Shown in pieces: positions 22,401 to 32,640 of a DNA stretch of 64,000 nucleotides; position 1 is the first letter of the stretch, and the number at the start of each line of letters is the position of its first letter. The stretch comes from Takakia lepidozioides (taxonomy: Eukaryota; Streptophyta; Takakiopsida; Takakiales; Takakiaceae). Below the pieces are notes generated by a model that saw nothing but the letters and a program-made list of their open reading frames with translations, was not told the origin of the DNA and searched no databases. The DNA lies in assembly GCA_030704615.1 (NCBI GenBank), contig CM060733.1, positions 30,380,001-30,444,000 on the forward strand. Direction: 5' to 3'. Position numbers and translations under genes: made by a program.

Positions 22401-22551
22401 GACCTTCTGCTGAAGTCACGTTTCTTTCAATAAAGGCTAGTATATCTTCTCTCAGGAGATAATTCTTGACTTTGAACTTCCAAACAGAATAATTTGTCTT
22501 TCCTACAAGCTTGTCTTGCTGAGGAATGACAATGCCTGAACCTTCAGCCAT
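19453..22551 (-). pseudogene. copia gag-pol polyprotein, frameshifted and truncated
   Basis: Gag would start at 22551 (MAEGSGIVIPQQ) and includes a UBN2-like part (22325-22131) and a CCHC knuckle CNRCGRDGHWAKKC. The protease signature is WIVDSGASRHVTG (near 21750). Integrase (21471-20113) has HRRLGHLN, a zinc-binding HHCC region and the D-D-E core (HTDLCGPL, RTDRGGEF, SERKNRT). RT (20091-19453) has KTAFLNGDL, GLKQAPRAWY and YVDDLLL. Frame changes lie at about 22350, 22140, 22020, 21450 and 20100. The catalytic motifs are still recognisable, so decay is recent to moderate, but the element cannot make a full polyprotein. Confidence 0.9.
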
Positions 22552-22726
22552 GTTTGAGCGACTGGGTACAGGGAACCACAATAACAACCAACAACTATTA
22601 CTAGAGCAATGCTCACAGTCATAGTATTTCAACTCTCAAACTCGTGGAGCAATGCTCACATTCGAGGTGCTTCCTAGTGACCTCAAAACCCTTCACTAAA
22701 AAAATTGATTCACTCACCGTCTCTGC

Positions 22727-22738
22727 GCTCTGATACCA
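22727..22738 (-). promoter_or_regulatory. Primer-binding site (initiator Met tRNA type)
   Basis: The minus strand reads TGGTATCAGAGC directly after the LTR end CCAACA, the standard plant copia PBS complementary to the 3' end of initiator tRNA-Met. Confidence 0.9.
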
Positions 22739-22882
22739 TGTTGGAAAACCACCGGCGTGTCGTCGGGCTAGGGATTGAACCTATGACCTCCCCCATTCCG
22801 GTGGGTTGCTCTACCACTGAGCTACCCGTCCTATTCTTTTGTCAAAGTGCCGTGCAAGGGCTATAACCTTGACACTCCAACA
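22739..22882 (-). repeat. 5' LTR of copia 1 (144 bp)
   Basis: Bounded by TGTTGGA and TCCAACA, with TG...CA termini and the PBS adjoining. At 144 bp it is very short for a copia LTR, though LTRs of about this length are known (e.g. Tos17). Half of it is tRNA-like. Confidence 0.85.
22761..22831 (-). other. tRNA-like sequence inside the copia LTR
   Basis: The minus strand has GGACGGG, an A box TAGCTCAGTGG (22814-22824), a D-arm GCTC/GAGC, and a T-arm with a consensus B box GGTTCAATCCC (about 22771-22781). The acceptor stem has two mismatches and the anticodon stem is irregular, so I do not call a functional tRNA gene. It resembles the pol III internal promoter of a tRNA. Confidence 0.65.
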
Positions 22883-22982
22883 GTTACTTGTTAGAAGTAC
22901 AAGAAGAGGATTTTGCAATACCCTAACTGTAAGACTGCTTCAAGACTATTAAACCCTAAACCCTAAGCAAATATGATCTGAC

Positions 22983-24240
22983 CAATGTTGTGCAGTTCTT
23001 GCCATATTGAAGGAACCTCCGGTTCCGGTTCCTTGGTATATTTTAAAGAGAGGGTTCCGGTTCCGGATCTGGTTCTTTTTTATGAAGCGGTTCCAGTTCC
23101 GGAGCAGATTCTGGTTCCGGTTCCGGGTATCTTTTAGGAAGGAACCGCCGATTCTCTATTTTTTGAATTGAAAAATATATATTAATTTTTTTTATTGTTT
23201 TTTATAAATCTGAAAATGATTTGTGAATCCCCATTAGTTATATCAAATCTTTTGACCATGTTGAAAAGAAACAACACAACATTCATATACAAATTTATGA
23301 AATAATAATAATGCAATGTAAGCGAGTATAAATTAATGTGTGTAGAGTACACAAAGAAATCATTTTATCTCAAACAACTCGGCCTCTGCAATCAACTCCT
23401 CATTGTCATTTCAGTGGACTTCCTCACTATATATATATTTTTAAAATTTATTTATTTATTTATTAAGGGAACAAGGGGTTATATCCTTGATATATTTATT
23501 ATCAATTATTTGATGGGGAAAAAACTTAAAACCCCTTTACACCATGAGGTATACCCACTGTGATTAGTGTAGTTCGAGCCAGCCTCTCTGAACCTCTCTG
23601 AACAGAGATAAAGTCCAAGATACGAAAATAACTCCTATCTACCTCTACATTAAATACAAAAAGAGCATAGATTGTTCCTACAAACTAAACAGCCACCGAG
23701 CGGGCTAATCCTGGGGACCAAAAAACCGGGCACATTGCCCTAGACCTGAAGCCAAGCTTAGGAGAGAGGCTCACTATTAAAAGACAGACGTGAGAGACGA
23801 TACAACATGGAAAAAAAAACAAAAAAAAACTGCTGCCTACGATGCTACCTCCCTGCGCTGCTCCCTCCCCCCGTGCTGATGCTCGCAGCACTTCGCGCAA
23901 GTGGGAGGTGCGAAACTACAGAACCAGGAAAACCAAAAAAAAAAAACGCTGCTCCCTCCCTCACGCGCTGGTGCGCTGATCCCTCTCCCCCGCGCTGAGG
24001 CGCGTTGCTCCTTCCTCCCGGTGCTGCTATGCGCTGCTCCCTCCCCCGCACTGAAGTCGCGCCACTGCAGCAGATCGCGCAGATTGGAGGTGAGAGATGG
24101 GAAAAAAAAAAAAAAAAAAAAACCTAGTGCGGGAACTTGATCGGGAACCGCCACTGAGCCCCGGTCCGGTTCCGATTCCGAGGAACCAGAACAGGAACAG
24201 CGGGTTTCAAGCTGCCTAAGCGGGTACCCATACAACACTG
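22983..24240. mobile_element. Non-autonomous hAT element (~1.26 kb) with 8-bp target duplication
   Basis: Ends CAATGTTGT (22983) and, inverted, CAGTGTTGT (24240) are hAT-like. The flanking 8-mers are GATCTGAC (22975-22982) and GATCTCAC (24241-24248), a target duplication with one mismatch. Subterminal regions at both ends are packed with GGTTCC/CCGGAACC words, a known style of hAT subterminal repeats. The interior (about 23800-24120) has A-runs and repeated CTGCTCCCTCCC/CGCGCTG words and no transposase. Confidence 0.75.
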
Positions 24241-24248
24241 GATCTCAC

Positions 24249-24940
24249 TCTGTTTTCTTAATATTTTAGGTGATTTGTGCATACCGGGCTACAATTTATC
24301 GATATGCTATTTCTCGCTCTTATGGGTTTTATATATATGTGAGATTAGTGTGTGTGTTGAGGGAACAGGGAACCCTCAATTCTAAACTGAGCAACGTCAA
24401 GAAGCCCGTAATAAATTTATGAAGGACAAGCCGGCCGAGGTTTAACCGGGCATGTCACGATGGCGGCTGTACTAGTTCTCCATCCATAAGTACTTTAACA
24501 GGAAAAGTATCGCTCTAAATCGATATTTACTCTGCCAAAACCTAGAGTTGTAAGACGTTCAGATTGACTAGGATTCGATGACGCGTCAAAGTTGATTGGG
24601 ATCTATAAGTTACAGCAGGGAAGATTGAGTCTTTTCGCTTTTAAAGGGACAGTTCTGTTGTGCGTCTACAAATTGTGGCGATCTGGTATCTGTTGTACAG
24701 CAATTTCACGGAATCTAACAGGATATGGGAGGTTGGAATCATATACTTCTTCCGAACCTTGGGATGGGTTGAAATCTGTACTTACTTGGCTGACAGGATG
24801 ACGTGTGGCAGACATGCAAAGATTGCAAAGGATCTCATGATCCAGGGAGCTCGATCTTACCGTTGGTCATCACAGTGGATCCACGAGAAGTCCAATGAAC
24901 TCGAGGAGAAGAATCCAACCCAACTCTGCAAGATGTTATC
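24249..24940. other. Upstream region of the SMP-like gene, no gene seen
   Basis: No coding sequence recognised between the hAT element and the TATA box at 24944. Confidence 0.4.
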
Positions 24941-24943
24941 TAG

Positions 24944-24950
24944 TATATAA
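24944..24950 (+). promoter_or_regulatory. TATA box of the SMP-like gene
   Basis: TATATAA lies about 600 bp before the coding start at 25557. Transcription would begin near 24975 and the 5' leader probably contains an intron ending at the CGGCAG acceptor at about 25544. Confidence 0.45.
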
Positions 24951-25556
24951 GAACAGGACATTCAGCAAGCAAGCGCGGAGAAGGCCTATTGCTTGCACAG
25001 TCCCGAGCTCTGATTCATAAAATTGTAGAATTGCCTGGGGGAGCACCGCGCAGACTTTCAGCTTTTGAGGTAACCGTGGAGGGAGTGCAGGAGTCCCAGG
25101 GATCTGAACTCTGCCAGGTTGTCTGTAGTGCGGGTGCCAGAATCTCAGCTGCAGCCTCAGGCAACGACAGCGCACCAGCCCCGGCTCGTACAGCAGGTGC
25201 CGATTGGATTACTCATTTTTGTCGATATGTCCAGATAAGCTCCAGACTGGAATTGCTGATTGAGTGTTCATCAGTTAGTGATAGCTTGACATGGGTCCTC
25301 TAACTTTGCGTTTATGATGATCACCATAGATCCTGCAGATCCTTGAAGTTCATACAGACAAACTGTCTGTGGAGCGTTTACTTGAAACTACCTAGCTCAG
25401 GAGGTAAATCGGAGCCAACTTATCTGTTCTACTGTAACAGTACTGGTGCCACCCCAGCTTTATGCAGAAGTCCGAATTTTGTGCTCTCAATAGGCCTCTC
25501 AATACTACTGATAGAAGCAGACCTAATATGTTTTTCCTCGGCAGGTGCCAGGAACA

Positions 25557-25823
25557 ATGGAAGGAAAGGTCAACCCAATGACACAGGAAGCGGCATCGAG
25601 AGTTCAATCCGCGGAGGCGCGTAGCCACAATGGGATTGTCGCAAAGGGGTGGTTTGCATCCCGGGCACAGTCGGCCGCTGCCGGGAATGCAACTCAGGCC
25701 CGTGCCACTGCGACTGTACACAAGGGGAGCTCGGCACCGTCGGCTGCTGCTAACCCTTTTTCAAGCGGAGGCCAGGGCGCCAAAGGAGCGGGCGGCAAGG
25801 GCGGTGGCGGGGGAAAGAAGTAG
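25557..25823 (+). CDS. Small SMP/LEA-like protein (88 aa)
   Basis: The reading frame from the ATG at 25557 follows a good acceptor (TTCCTCGGCAG, ending at 25544), so the 5' leader is likely spliced. The protein starts MEGKVNPMTQEAASRVQSAE and continues HNGIVAKGWFASRAQSAAAG. The pattern MT-x-EAASR-x-QSA...G-x-V-x-KG-x2-A-x-RAQSAA is that of plant seed-maturation-type (SMP) LEA segments. The C-terminus is Gly/Lys-rich and low-complexity. Such proteins are hydrophilic, accumulate in drying tissues, and are thought to protect cell structures. A paralogous motif occurs in the next small gene at 27359. The family call is by motif only. Confidence 0.6.
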   Translation: MEGKVNPMTQEAASRVQSAEARSHNGIVAKGWFASRAQSAAAGNATQARATATVHKGSSAPSAAANPFSSGGQGAKGAGGKGGGGGKK

Positions 25824-27358
25824 ACAACTGCAATCTAAGAATTTCCAGCGAGCTATCAGAGTGCCTGCCTCTAAATTGGCCTCAGTAGCCCATGCGTTTT
25901 GCCGATGCGATGCGTTTTGCCGCACACTGATCGAGCTGCTGAGGCAGTCCTCAAAGTGCAGATGAGCTGCACAGAAGTTCCGTGTAGTAGAGAGTCAGAT
26001 CGAAGACTGGTGTATGTCATTTTGGAGTAAGATATATCAATTCCCAACTGTTACGTCGCTTTGAACAAACGATACACGTTTCTAATATAATACTTCGGAG
26101 TGTTCTTGTTCGGATGCAAAAGTGTCGAGTGCACTACCACCACTGTGAATGTTTGTCAGCTGCTCGTGCTTAGCACTTAGCGCTTCACACGTAGCTTATG
26201 ATAACTCACTTGCAAAGGCCGATAATCGAATTCTCAGACTCGGCGCAACCGGTCGACATATCCAAGCTTCATAATCCGAGCTTCGTAGACATTATATTCC
26301 CCCCATGATTCCACCTTAGAAGCCTCTCTGAACTAACACTTAATTCTTGGGAGAACCGATCTTTCATGACAATCTTCCAACCTCCATAACAAGGTTATCT
26401 TATGGAAATCTGACGAAGACCATACAATTTACAAAATCTGTACTCTTGATGATGTCTGGCACTGTTTGGCATCGATTCCCCATCTTCCAACCTCCATAAC
26501 AAAATATTACAGTTGGACATTACCATACAATTTACAAAATCTGTACTCTTGATGATGTCTGGCACTGTTTGGCATCGATTCCCCATCTTCCAACCTCCAT
26601 AACAAGGTATTACAGTTGGAAATCTGACGAAGACCATACAATTTACAAAATCTGTACTCTTGATAATGTCTGGCACTGTTTGGCATCGATTCCCCAGGAT
26701 GATGAACGTATGTGGAAACTCCTAAAATGGAAATTACTCGAGAACATTCTACGTGGGACTAATTAGATTGATAAACGAGAAGAAGCAAATGCTCTAGATT
26801 AAAAATAATTTCATATAATAATCCAACTGTTAACATATTAATCTATATATTGGTAATATATCGTATATCTATGTCATACTTCTAAATGGATGTAATGTAA
26901 AACCTTACTGAATGGATTAGATACGTAAAAGAATTTTGGCCAAATTGATTTTCAATTGTAAATTGAATACGAAATATTTATATTAGTTCACTCCTTGGGT
27001 TAACTTTGTCCTTCTCCCTTTTCGAAATTCGGTGTGTATGCTTCATGGCCCCATAATCTCACAAATTAAACGAAACAAGTATTCAAAGGTACAGTCAATA
27101 CTTCAAAGGAAGACGGACAAATTAAACATGACATTAATTCACACGTACAGACGAGGCAACCAACCACGATATGTTCTCTCGACTGCCTTTCACTACACTG
27201 ACAGGTTCTGCATTTGAAACGTTACGCTGCTCCACGTATTGAGGAGCGTCTGTCTATCCGTCCCTTCTTTCGGTCACTTATTTCCTTGTTGCAATTTTAA
27301 ATCGCTCGTCCAGACCACAGTTTGCAGCTTTCTTTGGCAGTCTTTATCGCTAATAGGT
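25824..27358. other. Intergenic region between the two SMP-like genes
   Basis: Apart from the tandem repeat at 26371-26700 I see no gene. The stretch 26800-27000 is AT-rich. Confidence 0.4.
26371..26700. repeat. Three-copy direct repeat, ~103-111-bp units
   Basis: The block CATACAATTTACAAAATCTG...GATGTCTGGCACTGTTTGGC...CTTCCAACCTCCATAACAA recurs; CATACAATTT starts at 26421, 26524 and 26635. The short ORFs seen on both strands are by-products of the repeat. Confidence 0.85.
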
Positions 27359-27556
27359 ATGTCAGGCAAGGCCACTCCACCTGCAGCCGCACCGGACAAG
27401 ATGGAGCCGAAGACTCTCCCACCAAAGCTGCAGACGAATCTGCAGCACCAACTCGTCAAGGAAGTCAGAGGAAGTCAGGCCCACGCCAACAAGGGAGAGG
27501 TGGCGAAAGGCGAACTTGCCGCCCAGCCAGAGGCCGCGGGGTTTGGGAAGGACTAA
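27359..27556 (+). CDS. Small Ala/Lys-rich SMP-like protein (65 aa)
   Basis: ATG at 27359, MSGKATPPAAAPDKMEPKTL, then QAHANKGEVAKGELAAQPEAAG, stop at 27554-27556. The segment N-x-GEVAKG-x2-A-x4-AAG parallels HNGIVAKGWFASRAQSAAAG in the protein at 25557, so I read the two as diverged tandem paralogs. The product is hydrophilic with no membrane segment. The second half lies in the block duplicated at 47 kb, where the frame is broken. It may be only one exon of a longer gene. Confidence 0.5.
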   Translation: MSGKATPPAAAPDKMEPKTLPPKLQTNLQHQLVKEVRGSQAHANKGEVAKGELAAQPEAAGFGKD

Positions 27557-29250
27557 TTGCGTACGGTGCTAGAGTTGGATTGACTGGGGCTGTAAATGTA
27601 TCCAGCACTGAAGTAGTGTAAGAGAAGCACAATTGATCTGAATGCCAAATCTGTTCATGCAGCCAGGGCCTGCAGACTGCAAGTTTAAGCGCTTGCAGGT
27701 CTACCCATGTGTAACTTAGATGCACGCAGTGGTCCACGATGCATTTTGATTGCGCCAAGGCGGATATTTGCTTCTACTGCAGTGGAGCTAGATTTTCACT
27801 CATCGTTAACACGCCATAAGCATCGGATCTAGCATGTGTAAGCTCGGATCAGATATAACTCAAAAATCTTGTTTAATTATATATACAAGGTGATAACCAG
27901 GTATACAAGGTGATAACTCCTGCAAGTACTAAAAATCTATCCATTAAAGTTTGGTAGATTGTTTTTTTTTTATTTGTTTGTTTTTGTAACGTCGTTGAGA
28001 TCCCCCAAAAGGTGCCCCGGGTCTTGATACAGCTGGAAAGCCCTCAATGAGTAGTAGGGATGTATCCGCTGTTTCATAATTTTTGGACCTGCTGTAGTGT
28101 GAAAACTATGGTAATTTTGGGCGAAATACCGCCAAGTTTATTTTTGCGCAATCTAGGATGAATGAAGGCCCTGTGTGCAATATACGATGCTGGACTTTCG
28201 TTCTTTTCCAAACCTAAATTCTCGGATGGCACCGCAGCAAGAGAGATGATGGTTCCGAGCTAAGTGTGAAGCACGAGAGGTGATGGCTCTGAGCTAAGTG
28301 TGAAGCACGAGCAGCTGACAGAATAAACAATATTCATAAACAATATAAACAATATTGTTTAAGCACCGACGAATATTGTTTATGAAGCGTAGTGATAAGC
28401 CTTGCTTTCTTCTCCTTTTTGAGACTGCCGGCAAGATATGCTGATAAAGGAGACTGTCAGTGTACTCGATTTTGGTATCTGCTGCTGCTATCGCAGGATA
28501 GGCTGGCGACATGTACTAAAGGGGCACCTGGTGAGATTAGTACGATCTTTGAAGCGGGGGAGGATGTAGAGAGAGGTAAGGTGAAGAGCGGGTTCTCTGG
28601 GATGAGCTGAGAGGGGACCAGCTTTGCTAAATGACGCTGTGTTTTGCTATATGCTTCTGAGTAGCAAGAGTGGCTGTGGAATGTCTTGTTTTTAGAAAAT
28701 AGTAAAGGAGCAGCAGGCCACTTCTCACTCTTGTTTCCCGTCAGAAGAATTCAGCTCTGAGGTAGCACTTAGTGGGGAATTTGCTTGAGATAGAGGTCAG
28801 TAATTTTTAAGGGGTAAATTCTCTCTGCTGTAATGGTGTAGCTTGACTCCTATGATTTGCTCCTCAGCTCCACTGCCGCTGAGCATGGACCAGAATGCTT
28901 GGATTTCAGCCCTGAGCACATAGTGTCATCACTGAGAGAAGAGGGATGGAAGGGAGAGGCAAAGCGAGTACGACCCTCGAGTGTTTGAGATCCGAGAGTA
29001 TGAGAAAGGAAACATAGGGATACTTGTATCTGACACCTTCCATGTGCTGGCACAGCCGAGTTGGAACATCCGCACGGCTTCAGCAAGACCTCATACTTAA
29101 GTTATGCAATCACCATGAACAAGAAGTGGTTGTAATTCAGAATAATTATCTGTAACCAACCTGTGCTGTCCCCTCCGCTGCAGTGCAGGTGGGTAAGTAA
29201 AGATGGTCTGTTTGTTCACAATGATGTGTTGAATGCCCGTCCTTTCAAAC
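27557..29250. other. Gene-free region upstream of FatB copy A
   Basis: The part up to about 27850 is duplicated at 47.1-47.4 kb. From 28000 to 29250 I see no coding sequence and no clear counterpart in copy B. Confidence 0.4.
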
Positions 29251-29961
29251 TACAATTCCATCAAAATCACGATGGCGGAGATCTTCATAATCTGAAGTAA
29301 ATTGCGGGCACTGTTTACGAGAAAGCGCAGGGAAAGTGCGAAGTGCTTGGCCTTGTGTACAAGCGGCCGTATGGCATTCACGGGTTTTCCTTTTATCCCC
29401 TTCAATAACTCCACGTAAAGTTTACAAGGGCTTCCTCTCCTTTTCATTACAAACAAAAAGAAGAGAAAGTCGCAGACGCAAGAGGTCGTGTTTGTTGACT
29501 AGTGTCCACGACTATGGTCAGCAGGTCCCGCCAGCTTCTCCCCTTGCTCGATGGTCACGGACCCTGCGTTTACGCGGTCGGATGGAAGGTGGTGACCCGG
29601 GGACGAGTGCAAGTAAACGCAAGTCGGTGGGTAGGACGACGCGTTGACACAACACAGCGCGTTTGTTGGAAGAAGACGACGACTCACGTCAACGGCTTGT
29701 GCCTACATAACGGCCCCGCTCTCTTTGCTTCTCTAAACTCAGGCTTTACAGCAAGCGAGGAGAGTTGAGATTGTCCAGTAACAGCCTTGTCCAGAGGCGG
29801 TGTATCCTGATCCCTCTATCAGATACACAGGGAGCGATTGAGCTGCAGTGAATCCAACGAGCTGAATTAGAGAGTGAAAGTGGGATTGAACGGATTTGCG
29901 AAACTTGAGAAATCAGATACTTGACGAGGAAACGAAAATCCACGTTCAAATCATCGAGCCT

Positions 29962-29967
29962 TATATA
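29962..29967 (+). promoter_or_regulatory. TATA box of FatB copy A
   Basis: TATATA within CGAGCCTTATATAGGTGACA, about 100 bp before the ATG. The same site in copy B reads TTATACAGG (near 49192). Confidence 0.55.
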
Positions 29968-30068
29968 GGTGACAAATAGAGAGCTCAGTACTTAAGCTTC
30001 ACTTTCAACTCCAGCACGCGGAGAGGATTCAACGCGGTCGATTATCTGCAGCTGATTTTGTTGACAAT

Positions 30069-32640
30069 ATGGAGGCTCTATTGAACTCAATGGCTTCGTG
30101 GAAATCCCTTCCTGGACTCACAACACCAGTGAGGAAGTTGTCTTTCTCAGAAGTCCAACATTCGCTGACATTTTCGGGGGCACCCGCATCGACATCATCA
30201 TTCTCCTCCAAACAAAAACCTCAAAGCGTCCATGCAACTCTATTGGAACCTACGTCAGAGCTGAATGAAAATTCCTTGTGGGAATTTGGAAGGCTTGCCG
30301 ATAACTTGACTTCCGCTGGAAGCTCCACGGGTAGCTTCGGTACATGGAGCAGTTCTCCTCCTCATGCAGGACGGTCTTCAGGGATCTCGGCCACCTTGGG
30401 GGAGGAACTTCTCACATATCAAGGCGCTAAGCTCCAGAGGTCAAGAAGCTTGGAGGAAACGGAGAGAAGAAGAAAAGAGATGATCCCCTTGCATAAACTG
30501 CGCCAAGGAGGTTTTGTGGAGGATTGCTTGATGTACAGACAGATATTTGTAATTCGGTCTTATGAAGTGGGCGCAGACAAGGCAACGTCGATTGATACTC
30601 TTTTTAGTCTATTTCAAGTGAGTGCTAACTTCTCCGTACCCGTTCTTACTGAGATCCGATGGTGTACTAGGGAAGAGCGCTTGTTCACGAATGAATAATA
30701 GCTACATTGAACCTACACAGGTCTGAAGCTTAGTTACTCATCCACACGGGGCACTCTGACTGCTTAGTGCCTACAAATCGCCCAGGAAACTCTTGACTGT
30801 GATACACTTCCCCGAACATCTAGACTGTGTACAGTCTTCAATTCAATTTTGAAACTCTCTAGAGCTTCTACACTAATATTATAAATAAGGCATATCGAAA
30901 TCTCTGCTTAAGCAATTGAGTCGGATCACAAAATCACCCTGTGAGAGTCCTTCGAAGTGGATCAAAGTGGCTTATAGTTGGAGCGTTGATCTGCAGGAAA
31001 TGGCACTTTGTCACGTGTCGTTGTTAGGTATTAGCGGGGACGGCTTTGGAGCAACACGCGCCATGAATCGTTGTCGACTAATCTGGGTGGTGACAAAAAT
31101 GCATGTGGAAGTCGAGCGGTACCCTGCCTGGTAAGCTTAAATTTGTTTTGCATGAAGCATGATTGGCTCTATCCTGGAGTTCGCCATGAATGGACCACTT
31201 CACCCACTTGTCGGCCACGGTCAAGATGTGCTGTGTGGCGGTAGGTTTGGTGGATAGTGGCATACCGATGGAAGGAGTGCAGCATGCAGCCCGACCCCGT
31301 ATGGTTGGACCCGCCTCTGGATATTGCGCTGTTGCAGCTTGATTTACCGTATACATGAGAAGGAGTGACTTGGAAATGTGAGCTAAGCTTTCTGCCACTA
31401 TATGATTGTTGTGCAGGCCTGAAGTAGTGGAGATAGACACTTGGGTTACGAGCGCTGGCAAGAATGGAATGCGACGCGACTGGGTGATGCGGAGCTATCA
31501 AACCGGCGAGGTCCTCGCTCGTGCAACCAGGTACATCATCACGGATCTGAAACTTGGCTACTGCATGGGAAACAAAGCTGTCACATGTATATAGAAGTTT
31601 GTTAACTGGGATTTTTTAACTATGATTCTTGAGCTATTATTAATATTTGTCTGTTTGATAATGGATTGTGCAGCACATGGGTGATGATGCACGAAGACAC
31701 ACGGCGCCTCTCCAAGATTCCTGACGAAGTTAGAGCCGAGATTGAACCATGCTTCATTGAAAACCGCTCGGCTTTTCCTCCGTCTCAAATTTGCCCGAAG
31801 ATTGTCAAGCTGACAGACGACACAGCCGACTTCACAAGCTCTAACCTCACTGTAAGTTGTCATAATACTCCTAGTCACCAAGGAAGCATCATACGTGTCT
31901 CGCATTGATAGACACTCAAACTCACGTAACTGACCTTGTTACCTTTCTAAGTGCAGTGACTTACAACTCAATCGCATGGTGATATTTAGAGCAATTCCTT
32001 TAAACTACGCAATTGTTTGTGTCTGTGTACTTTGGATGTGGCTCTTATGGTGCATTTTGTTGGCCTGCAGTCTTGCAGAGGAGATTTGGACGTAAATCAG
32101 CATGTGAGCAACCTCAAGTACATCAGCTGGGTACTACAGGTACAATTCGATCCGTCCACACGAACAAAAGAAATCTGCTGCAATTAACAAGTTTTACAAG
32201 TAGTATGTAATTCGCCCTCGGATTTGGTCTTTTACTGGTCCCAAAGATGATGATATGTTTAAGATGCTAAATTTGCAACGGGGTAAATGTTGCAGAGTGT
32301 TCCGCCACGAAACTTTGAGACTCACGAATTGACCAGCCTGACTCTGGAATACCGACGCGAATGCACCAGCTCTGACGTTGTGGAGTCCCTCACAAGACCC
32401 GAGGCAACAGACACTGCGCCACAAACTGCAGAGGCTAACACAAACGGAAATGGTAGCTGTGGAGAGAATTTGCACATGAAAGGAAGTCACGCAGATGAGG
32501 CTTTCACGTCCCAGCTCGGAAGGTCTGGAATGGCGGTCGAGACTTTTAGCCAGTTTACTCATTTACTTCGCACTCAGGGAGAGAATGCCGAAATCGTCCG
32601 AGGGCGTACCTGCTGGCGACCACGGAGCGAACAACACTGA
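30069..32640 (+). CDS. Acyl-ACP thioesterase, FatB-like (copy A, 462 aa)
   Basis: Six exons: 30069-30617, 30997-31130, 31417-31530, 31674-31851, 32071-32139, 32296-32640; all GT-AG and in phase, no stops. The enzyme releases free fatty acids from acyl-ACP in the plastid stroma. The first ~135 aa are Ser-rich and hydroxylated, as in a transit peptide plus linker. The first hotdog domain begins LRQGGFVEDCLMYRQIF, then RSYEVGADKATSIDTL; the second has SKIPDEVRAEIEP and DLDVNQHVSNLKYISW. Catalytic residues expected from FatB work, D-x-N-x-H and a Glu 34 residues later, are present: D332, N334, H336, E370 (LEYRREC). FatB-like wording (EVRAEIEP) outweighs FatA-like. The usual PRWSD before the catalytic loop is SCRGD here. 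It ends RGRTCWRPRSEQH. Length fits the family. Confidence 0.93.

Larger units (their letters stand above)
19453..22882 (-). mobile_element. Ty1/copia retrotransposon 1, 3'-truncated, with 144-bp 5' LTR
   Basis: On the minus strand the order is 5' LTR (22882..22739), primer-binding site, gag, protease, integrase, reverse transcriptase, the copia order. The element stops abruptly at about 19460, just after the RT block YEMTDLG, so RNase H and the 3' LTR are missing. Several frame changes interrupt the polyprotein. Confidence 0.9.

Noticed and set aside
22761-22831. A functional tRNA gene
   Set aside because: Acceptor-stem mismatches and an irregular anticodon arm; it lies wholly within an LTR. 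Kept only as tRNA-like.
22953-22970. Telomere repeat (AAACCCTAAACCCTAA)
   Set aside because: Only two units; too short to indicate a telomere or fusion point.
23807-24238. ORFs in the 23.8-24.2 kb region on both strands
   Set aside because: They arise from A-runs and CTGCTCCCTCCC low-complexity sequence inside the hAT element.
29336-29768. ORFs of 88-103 aa upstream of FatB copy A, also present at 48520-48995
   Set aside because: They lie in the duplicated promoter/leader and similarity reflects the duplication; frames differ between copies and nothing is recognised.
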